A DNA stretch of 20,447 nt, taken from Fibrobacter sp. Its GTDB lineage: Bacteria; Fibrobacterota; Fibrobacteria; Fibrobacterales; Fibrobacteraceae. Positions 15,327 through 20,447 of the stretch are shown here, one piece after another. The notes beneath the pieces were generated by a model. The model had not been told where the DNA came from. It worked only from the letters and a program-made list of their open reading frames with translations, and searched no databases. A program made the translations under genes and the position numbers. The stretch covers positions 1 to 20,447 of the forward strand of contig JAFWRL010000047.1 in the NCBI GenBank assembly GCA_017520105.1, read 5' to 3'. Numbering within the stretch: position 1 is the stretch's first letter; the number at the start of each line of letters is the position of its first letter.

Positions 15327-17294
15327 TTACCCGAACGAAGGAGTGTTTTGACGCTTGAGCTTGACATTCGCCGGTTTACCGCCGTCGCTTTCGGCGGTGT
15401 AACGGTTGTTGGCAGAATCAAGGTTGATGACGATATTCGGGGCGACGGTAAGATTCTTCATGTATTCTTCGGCTGAAACCTTCTGTGCTCCGCTTTTGAT
15501 ATCCTGCGACATCAGCTCACGCTGGATTTTCAACGTTTCATAAAGCTTATCCAGCTTCTTTTGCGACGGGAACAAGCTTGTTTCTTCTTCTTGAATTGCA
15601 AGTAACGTCTTGTCATGGCGTTGGGCATGGACGTTCTTGCCGTACTTTTCCTCAAAGCTCTTGGCGTTCGTGTCAATGGTATTGGCAGCGATTTCGCGAG
15701 AATTAGCGACAACTTGTCGCCATTCAATGAAGGCTTGACCGAAGTTGTAAATTTGACCCATAGCCCATGATGTAGCGGCCCCCATTACAGACATCGCTAG
15801 AGGCGAGTTCCCCAAACGATTCAGCCCTGCACGTGCGTTTGAAAGACCTTGACGGAATCGCCCCACTTCCTTGGTAGTCGTTTCCATCGCCTTTGTAGTC
15901 TTTTGCGTATTTACAGGGAAGTCATCGTCCATGTAGTTGGCTCCGCCCATGCCTCCACCCATGTTGACGACGAATACTTTCTGGACACCGCCCGCAGCCG
16001 CTTCAATAGCATCAGCGGTCGCGTTGCCGTTTTTCCTGGACCAGAAGCCCTTCAAGTCTCCGACAAGGCCGCCAAAAGACTTGACAAACTCGCCAACTTT
16101 GACAGCCACTAGAGCACCAGCGGCTACCGTCATAGCCTTAAATCCAGCCGTAACAATACCTTGATGTTCTCCAAGGTATTTAAGAGCGTCTGAAAGCTGA
16201 TTTACAGGCCCTGCAAGGTTCGTGTCTGCAAACTTTAAAGCGACGGCCTTCATCTTGTTCACGTTCGTGTTGAAATCGTCGGACGTTTTTTGAAAACGCT
16301 TGTCAAGCTCCCCGGTGTTGTTCATGCCGTCTTGACCGCTCTTGGTAATGGCATCGAGCGTTTGCCAACCATTCTTGTATTCAGCCATTACAGGGGTGAG
16401 AGCCTTCAAAGCCGATGCTCCGAACATCGGCGATATCTTCTTGATGTTGCCGTCAGTCTTCTCCATCAACTGGTGCATGATGTCGTCGAAATCGTTTAGA
16501 TTCCCGTCTTTATCGAATACACGCACTCCAATCTTTTTAAGGTCTTTCGCCTTGCCGATAAGTTCATTGAACAAAGACGAAACAGATGTAGTGAGTTCAG
16601 CTTCGCTTTTGATGGAAGTGTTCATCACCTGCAAGTAAGCCCCGAAATTCGCGAACTGGTCTTGCGACTTGATGCCAAACGACGATGCCGCCGCAAGCAA
16701 AGCCTTGCCTTCGGCAGCGAACTTTTGCAGAGTGTATGAGCCCTGGTCACCCTGAATGATGAGGGAGTTGAACGAACTTGCAATTTGTTCCGCACCCCAA
16801 CCCATTGACGTTTTCATCGAAGCCGCGACGGCGGCAAGTTCATCGACGCTGGCCCCGGAAGCCTTAGCGGCCTTAGCAAGCGTTTCTCCCATCTGTTCAG
16901 AAAAGTCAAAGTCGCCTGTAACTTCGCCAATGCGGGAAATGCCTGCCAAAATGGTATCTGCATCCACCCCGGTCTCGACCGCCATTTTATGCAGCGAATC
17001 GCGGAACACCTTCGTGTCCGCGTCGCTTTTCTTTGCGGCCATCCCATAGTACATGAGCGATTCGGAGAGGTCGCCCACGTTCTTGATGGCCATGCCAAGA
17101 CCACCGCCAAGAACCAACGAATTGAATGGCGTAACCATGCGGTCGGCAAGCCCCTTGAGGGAACTTCCGACACGGGCAATGCTTGCGCGGGCACGAGAGC
17201 CAAAGCTGTCAATCGCGGCAGAAGATTGTTTCAAGCCGTTCTGAAGCTTAGTCGGGTCTGCGCCAATCCGCAATGTAACGCTATTGTCAGCCAA
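15327..17294 (-). CDS. Tail length tape-measure protein (Mu gp42-like)
   Basis: 655 aa from TTG at 17294, reading M-ADNSVTLRIGADPTKLQNGL, a typical tape-measure opening, with AAAGGATGG upstream. An earlier TTG at 17321 (9 more codons) is also possible; no ATG fits. The TTG overlaps the end of the chaperone's -1 extension (TTGGCTGA). Visible features: an N-terminal coiled coil, a hydrophobic segment FNSLVLGGGLGMAI, an A/G-rich middle (AKAAKASGASVDELAAVAASMKTS), and a long helical tail. Length is near Mu's tape measure, implying a similar tail length. It occupies the tube lumen and sets tail length; the chaperone encoded just before it is expected to coat it. Confidence 0.85.
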   Translation of the reverse strand: MADNSVTLRIGADPTKLQNGLKQSSAAIDSFGSRARASIARVGSSLKGLADRMVTPFNSLVLGGGLGMAIKNVGDLSESLMYYGMAAKKSDADTKVFRDSLHKMAVETGVDADTILAGISRIGEVTGDFDFSEQMGETLAKAAKASGASVDELAAVAASMKTSMGWGAEQIASSFNSLIIQGDQGSYTLQKFAAEGKALLAAASSFGIKSQDQFANFGAYLQVMNTSIKSEAELTTSVSSLFNELIGKAKDLKKIGVRVFDKDGNLNDFDDIMHQLMEKTDGNIKKISPMFGASALKALTPVMAEYKNGWQTLDAITKSGQDGMNNTGELDKRFQKTSDDFNTNVNKMKAVALKFADTNLAGPVNQLSDALKYLGEHQGIVTAGFKAMTVAAGALVAVKVGEFVKSFGGLVGDLKGFWSRKNGNATADAIEAAAGGVQKVFVVNMGGGMGGANYMDDDFPVNTQKTTKAMETTTKEVGRFRQGLSNARAGLNRLGNSPLAMSVMGAATSWAMGQIYNFGQAFIEWRQVVANSREIAANTIDTNAKSFEEKYGKNVHAQRHDKTLLAIQEEETSLFPSQKKLDKLYETLKIQRELMSQDIKSGAQKVSAEEYMKNLTVAPNIVINLDSANNRYTAESDGGKPANVKLKRQNTPSFG

Positions 17295-17451
17295 TGCTCT
17301 GCCATCCTTTATCGTTGTCAACCAAATAGCCCTTCATCGCGAAGACAAGGAGCCATTGGGCGTCGTTCAGTTCTCTTGCGGGGCAACCAAAATACGCAGA
17401 AGCTTCCAAGCTACAGGCAAGCTTAAGACTTTCGAGCGAATCTGGTCCGGT
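17287..17451 (-). CDS. -1 frame extension of the tail assembly chaperone (frameshift product end)
   Basis: Immediately after the A9 run, the -1 frame is open for 54 codons and reads TGPDSLESLKLACSLEASAY, then FGCPARELNDAQWLLVFAMK, then GYLVDNDKGWQSIG and a TGA at 17289-17287. It looks like real protein (helical, W and aromatic residues, no skewed composition), has no start of its own, and ends within the tape-measure start. The fusion with the first 159 residues of the 186-aa chaperone would be about 213 aa, the expected second product of a G/G-T-type pair. Confidence 0.7.
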   Translation of the reverse strand, partial: TGPDSLESLKLACSLEASAYFGCPARELNDAQWLLVFAMKGYLVDNDKGWQSIG

Positions 17452-17927
17452 TTTTTTTTGAGAGTTTCCTTGAGCTGTTCAAATTCTTCGTCCGTGAGCT
17501 TTTCCAGGTTCGGGTCGTTCTCGTCGGAGAAGGCATTGTAAGCATCGCACAAGGCTTTCAGTTCATCATTGGTGCACAAGGTTCGCATGTGCTCGGCATT
17601 GCGGAAAATAGGCTTTCCCGTTTCAGGGTCGGAGAAAGCCCGCCACATACCGTGCACAGCTTCCTGTTCGCGGTAATCCGCAAAGTTCTGCGCACCGATT
17701 TCGATGCCGTCACGCTTGAACTCCTGCTGGTTATCGACTTTAGCCTTGCGGGCTTCGGAAACCGTCAAAAGCCTCATGCGCACTTTCAAATCGGGAATGC
17801 CTGGCCACTCAATATCCTTGGTGGCCTCGTGGGCATTCTTGATCTGGTCGATAATTGCAGATTCTGCGGCCTCGACCTTTTCGGCTGCATCGTGAGCGGC
17901 TTGAATTTTATCAGAAAGTCCGCTCAT
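17367..17927 (-). CDS. Tail assembly chaperone (Mu gp41-like), short form
   Basis: 186 aa; AGGAAG before the ATG. It follows the tube gene by 2 bp. It is helical and acidic, with a central KVRMRLLTVSEARKAKV, then EAVHGMWRAFSDPETGKPIF and a C-terminal DEEFEQLKETLKKK. Position between tube and tape measure, size, and the slippery run identify it as the chaperone that coats the tape measure during tail assembly. The zero frame continues 27 residues past KKK to TGA. A small share of ribosomes is expected to slip and make the longer form. Confidence 0.8.
   Translation of the reverse strand: MSGLSDKIQAAHDAAEKVEAAESAIIDQIKNAHEATKDIEWPGIPDLKVRMRLLTVSEARKAKVDNQQEFKRDGIEIGAQNFADYREQEAVHGMWRAFSDPETGKPIFRNAEHMRTLCTNDELKALCDAYNAFSDENDPNLEKLTDEEFEQLKETLKKKPDQIRSKVLSLPVAWKLLRILVAPQEN
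17451..17471 (-). promoter_or_regulatory. Programmed -1 frameshift site (A9 slippery run with upstream SD-like stimulator)
   Basis: A9 lies at 17451-17459 on the minus strand. In the zero frame the codons are CTC AAA AAA AAA CCG, containing A_AAA_AAA, an efficient -1 slip heptamer. AAGGAA at 17466-17471 sits about 8 nt upstream, similar to the stimulatory SD-like element used at dnaX. No downstream hairpin was established. Confidence 0.7.
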
Positions 17928-17929
17928 GA

Positions 17930-18280
17930 CTACTTCCTGTCAGCTGCGGAAAAGACGAGCTGGGATTCCTTGGCGGTCTTGCCGTCAAGTTCGTTCGGCG
18001 TAAACTTGAGCAACTTGACACCCGTGTAAGTCACCTTGTTACCGCCTACATAGTTGACGACAAGAGTCATGACCTTGCCCTTTTCCTTGAGCCAGTCGCG
18101 TTCGGCACCCGACTTCGGGAGGTAAGCAAGTTCAAAGCCGTAGGCCGGGGGAACATCGACCGTATCTTGACCATAGAAATGGTCAACAGTCTGGGCGACT
18201 TCAACTTCATTTTCCTTGAATTTCGAAAAGTCAGCGATCTGTTCACCGTCAAGGATGAGGGAAAGAGACGAAATTCTCAT
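17930..18280 (-). CDS. Tail tube protein, Mu gpM-like
   Basis: 116 aa; SD AAGGAG before the ATG. It carries ISSLSLILDGEQIADFSKF, VEVAQTVDHFYGQDTVDVPPAYGFELAYLP and VNYVGGNKVTYTGVKLLKFTPNELDG, the compact beta-barrel pattern of Myoviridae tubes; Mu gpM is of the same size. It forms the inner tube through which DNA passes. It lies 10 bp after the sheath and 2 bp before the chaperone, the canonical order. Confidence 0.85.
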   Translation of the reverse strand: MRISSLSLILDGEQIADFSKFKENEVEVAQTVDHFYGQDTVDVPPAYGFELAYLPKSGAERDWLKEKGKVMTLVVNYVGGNKVTYTGVKLLKFTPNELDGKTAKESQLVFSAADRK

Positions 18281-18290
18281 GTTTCACTCC

Positions 18291-19739
18291 TTAAAGATAA
18301 AGGTCAATGGTGTTGTAGATCTGGTTGAGTCCAGGCACAACAGGAGCAGGAATTTGGCAAAGTATGCGCCCCGGAACATTCGGAGATTCCTGTGCGATGA
18401 ACTGGTCTGCGTATTCGTCGATGTAGCGCAAAATCTGTTCATCTTCAAGATCTGATGCAACGGCCTTGTTATCCTCGTTCAAGGCATCCGCAAGGAATGC
18501 GTGAACGACCTTTTTTTTGTATTTGGTTCGGTGCATTGCAAGAATGCAGTCACGGAAGTAGTCAAGCGAAGCGATGACTCCGGTATCGTTGAGTTTGTTC
18601 CATTCAGCACCGCTGTTCTTGGTACGCGTTGTAACAGCTCTAACGATACAGAGCTGACCATTTTCTTCGACAAGCGGAATAACTCCACCGTAAAGAAGCA
18701 CATCCTGTTCTTCGCCACTCCATTTGTCTTCAATATCAGGGATTGCAATACCAGGAATTGCATCGCCGTTCATCGGAACGTTCGGCTTGGAATTGCTTGC
18801 AAAGATGGCGCCAACACCCGCAGCGATTTCCCATGCGGTAGCGTTGAGCTTGTTCTTGACAGCCGCGATGTGGACACGTTCGTAGTTCTGAGCCTTCGCA
18901 GCATTGGCCGCGTTAGTCGCAGCACCGCGAACGAGAGCCGTTCCGTCCATTGTCGGAGTAGCAATCATCGCGCAGATGGCACGTTGGCCGCGCTGTTCGA
19001 GCGGTGCGGCTGCCGCTTCAAGATGCGTCTTGAGGTAGCCCAAGTTCGTCGCATCGTTCACCGGGCTTACGACGATATGATAGCGTTCTGCGAAAACGAA
19101 TGCGAGAGCTGTTTCGAGGTTAACCGAGCCCGTGCCAGCTGTAACGGTGACTGAGCCCGCAGTCACGCCTGTTGCGGTGCTGAACGCACTCACGTTGAGA
19201 CCACCCGCAGCCGTGGAAACATACGCACCCTTGCACTTGGCGGTAAGCGTCACAGTTCCAGAAGCGGCGGCAGCGGTAAACGGAGCGTCCGGCGTGTTGT
19301 TGATTTCGGCTGCGATAGCCGTAGCGATATCGGCGGCAGCGTCAGTCTTCGCAACACCAATCACAATCTTAACGCCGTTGCATTCAACGCCAACCTGACC
19401 AGCCGCAGTCGCTGACCCAGTAAGCGTAAACGCCCACGTAGCGGCAGAACCGTCAGCCACGTTATAGCACAGGAATGAAATCTGTGCGTAACGCCAGGCC
19501 TTTTTCGCAGCCTTGTACATTTGCATGAGCACAGAACCCGAACCGGCGAGTGCGATAGCCTCCTGCTCGGTAGCGACTTCCGTCGGCCTGTACGCTGCGA
19601 TGCTGCCTGCAGACGACTTGTCGCCAATAAGCAGCACCTTCTGGATGTTGGCGGGAAGCCCATTCGGGCCCGCATAGTAGTTGAATTCCGTGTAGGAACC
19701 AGGAATCTTGGTTTCCGGGATGTTAGGATTCAGGTTCAT
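18291..19739 (-). CDS. Contractile tail sheath, Mu gpL-like
   Basis: 482 aa; GAGGT before the ATG, overlapping the gp37-like gene by 17 bp. The N-terminal IPGSYTEFNYYAGPNGLPANIQKVLLIGDKSS, the middle ATAIAAEINNTPDAPFTAAAASGTVTLTAKCKGAYV (a variable beta-rich domain), and the C-terminal YFRDCILAMHRTKYKKKVVHAFLADALNEDN ... IDEYADQFIAQESPNVPGRILCQIPAPVVPGLNQIYNTIDLYL match phage sheath proteins. Length is near Mu L (495). It contracts to drive the tube into the cell. A run of eight A in the codons for KKK at 18511-18518 is probably incidental. Confidence 0.9.
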   Translation of the reverse strand: MNLNPNIPETKIPGSYTEFNYYAGPNGLPANIQKVLLIGDKSSAGSIAAYRPTEVATEQEAIALAGSGSVLMQMYKAAKKAWRYAQISFLCYNVADGSAATWAFTLTGSATAAGQVGVECNGVKIVIGVAKTDAAADIATAIAAEINNTPDAPFTAAAASGTVTLTAKCKGAYVSTAAGGLNVSAFSTATGVTAGSVTVTAGTGSVNLETALAFVFAERYHIVVSPVNDATNLGYLKTHLEAAAAPLEQRGQRAICAMIATPTMDGTALVRGAATNAANAAKAQNYERVHIAAVKNKLNATAWEIAAGVGAIFASNSKPNVPMNGDAIPGIAIPDIEDKWSGEEQDVLLYGGVIPLVEENGQLCIVRAVTTRTKNSGAEWNKLNDTGVIASLDYFRDCILAMHRTKYKKKVVHAFLADALNEDNKAVASDLEDEQILRYIDEYADQFIAQESPNVPGRILCQIPAPVVPGLNQIYNTIDLYL

Positions 19740-20286
19740 TGTTTACCTCGTTGAAAATCACTTCGCCCTCGACAAGAGTCTCGTTATCAGGAGTTTCACT
19801 CTTGAACGTAGAGCAGATAGAAAGCAGTTCCCTGTAGTTTTGTTCAGCGGACTCAGGCACAACCGTGAACTGCGTTGTAAATTCAATCTCGATCACCAGG
19901 CAGGCCACAGCCAAGTGCTCTGCGGTGGTCACTTCACGCCAATCGCCAACAATCAAGGGCATTATATCAAGCCCCAAGTCGTTATGGTGGAGCTTGCCGA
20001 TGACATAGCGAACAGCCGGGTGCGCCAACTTTCGTCGCTCTTCTTCGTTCGCGACATTCTTGAACACGAGCGAAACGACAATCTTTGCCTTTTCCTCAAT
20101 CCTGCCACTCATGTCAGGCTCGGAATAATCACCCGAAACAACAGCACACGCAAGGCCCGGGCGGGAAAGGGCTGAAATGTTATGCGACACGTCAATAGCT
20201 TTGAAGTTCATAGGCGTGTTGTTATCGCGTAAAAGGTCCTTGATAGCCTTTTCAATCACGTAATCATTCGTCACGGCTACAGGCAT
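19723..20286 (-). CDS. Mu gp37-like protein (head-tail joining / tail terminator region)
   Basis: 187 aa; GAGGTTCTG before the ATG, whose first two bases overlap the upstream TGA. The middle is beta-rich (EEKAKIVVSLVFKNVAN, LACAVVSGDYSE, VACLVIEIEFTTQFTVV), and the family position is between gp36 and the sheath. It is likely a Gp37-family protein (PF09646-type) acting at the tail end. The assignment rests mainly on synteny and size. In Mu a small gp38 separates gp37 and L; here the genes overlap, so gp38 is missing or replaced. Confidence 0.65.
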   Translation of the reverse strand: MPVAVTNDYVIEKAIKDLLRDNNTPMNFKAIDVSHNISALSRPGLACAVVSGDYSEPDMSGRIEEKAKIVVSLVFKNVANEEERRKLAHPAVRYVIGKLHHNDLGLDIMPLIVGDWREVTTAEHLAVACLVIEIEFTTQFTVVPESAEQNYRELLSICSTFKSETPDNETLVEGEVIFNEVNNEPES

Positions 20287-20447
20287 CAGAACCTCATGGA
20301 TTCAAGCGAAAACATGGCGGGCCCACCATCGACCTTGGAGGCAACGGAAAAGCCCGTTTCGGTAACAGGTTCATCGGGAGCGACCCCGATATCCTGTTCG
20401 CCATCGGCAATGCGGATGAGCAGCTTGATGGCGTTGTCGTAGCGGAG
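20286..20447 (-). CDS. Mu gp36-like (DUF1320) protein, C-terminal end (partial)
   Basis: The last 53 codons are visible, open to the window edge, ending ... AMFSLESMRF-TGA. The visible LRYDNAIKLLIRIADGEQDIG resembles the C-terminal helix of the DUF1320/gp36 family, which has a tyrosine before an alpha-helix and an IA-x-G end. The tail lacks further motifs. The TGA overlaps the next gene's ATG (TGATG), indicating coupling. Family assignment is tentative because most of the protein is outside the window. Confidence 0.5.
   Translation of the reverse strand, partial: LRYDNAIKLLIRIADGEQDIGVAPDEPVTETGFSVASKVDGGPAMFSLESMRF

Larger units (their letters stand above)
6057..20447 (-). mobile_element. 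Mu-like transposable prophage, right (tail) half
   Basis: Thirteen or more consecutive minus-strand genes follow the order of the phage Mu late region: gp36, gp37, L sheath, M tube, gp41 chaperone, gp42 tape measure, N, P, gp45, gp46, gp47, gp48, fibres. The low-coordinate boundary is proposed at about 6057 from paired TGAGACAA motifs; the other end is outside the window. The early/transposase, head and lysis regions are not seen. Confidence 0.85.

Noticed and set aside
18511..18518. A run of eight A on the minus strand in the sheath gene, a possible second frameshift site
   Set aside because: The sheath continues in frame with a conserved C-terminus, and there is no biological reason for a sheath frameshift; the run codes KKK.
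1..20447. CRISPR arrays, tRNA and rRNA genes
   Set aside because: No regularly spaced repeat-spacer pattern and no recognisable tRNA or rRNA sequence was seen by eye.

Overview
The window is a bacterial chromosome segment of moderate GC. It carries the 3' end of a host metabolic gene (pyruvate:ferredoxin oxidoreductase), a few accessory genes, and the late tail/baseplate half of a Mu-like transposable prophage that runs off the right edge. PFOR points to an anaerobe. The phage genes have strong Shine-Dalgarno sites, which argues against a typical Bacteroidota host. The style of the surface proteins and a short GATCCT...AGGATGACA intergenic element fit Fibrobacter-like gut or rumen bacteria. 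That taxonomic call is inference only.

Layout. 2-307 (+): end of PFOR, followed by a clear intrinsic terminator. 489-1598 (-): AAA+ ATPase of the ATPase_2 type, with a striking 37-bp two-level dyad just upstream of its start. 1733-4906 and 4914-5888 (-): two adjacent proteins built from the same glycine-rich beta-solenoid modules. The larger has three modules, an InlB/Listeria-Bacteroides repeat and a hydrophobic N-terminus. 5889-6132: non-coding junction with a low-complexity repeat, a pair of 22-bp-phased TGAGACAA motifs that may mark the prophage end, and a terminator.

6133-20447 (-) is one tightly packed late operon read right to left. Its order matches phage Mu: gp36-like (partial), gp37-like, sheath (L), tube (M), tail assembly chaperone, tape measure, N (DNA circulation), P (hub), gp45 (spike), gp46, gp47 (baseplate J), gp48, then three tail-fibre-region proteins. 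Most neighbours overlap or are separated by 1-12 bp, implying translational coupling, and the operon ends at a hairpin at 6091-6121. Together the genes build a contractile tail: sheath and tube around a tape measure, a baseplate, and fibres that recognise the host.

Main points. (1) The 874-aa fibre ends in a C-type-lectin/FGE-like domain whose last ~35 codons look like the variable repeat of a diversity-generating retroelement (DGR): adenine-poor, many codons ending in C, followed by a perfect 6-bp hairpin. No reverse transcriptase or template repeat lies in this window. (2) The tail assembly chaperone has an A9 slippery run opening a 54-codon -1 extension that overlaps the tape-measure start, a textbook programmed-frameshift layout. 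(3) Baseplate J carries an inserted ~140-residue discoidin/CBM-like domain. (4) Two tandem solenoid proteins sit just outside the likely prophage end.
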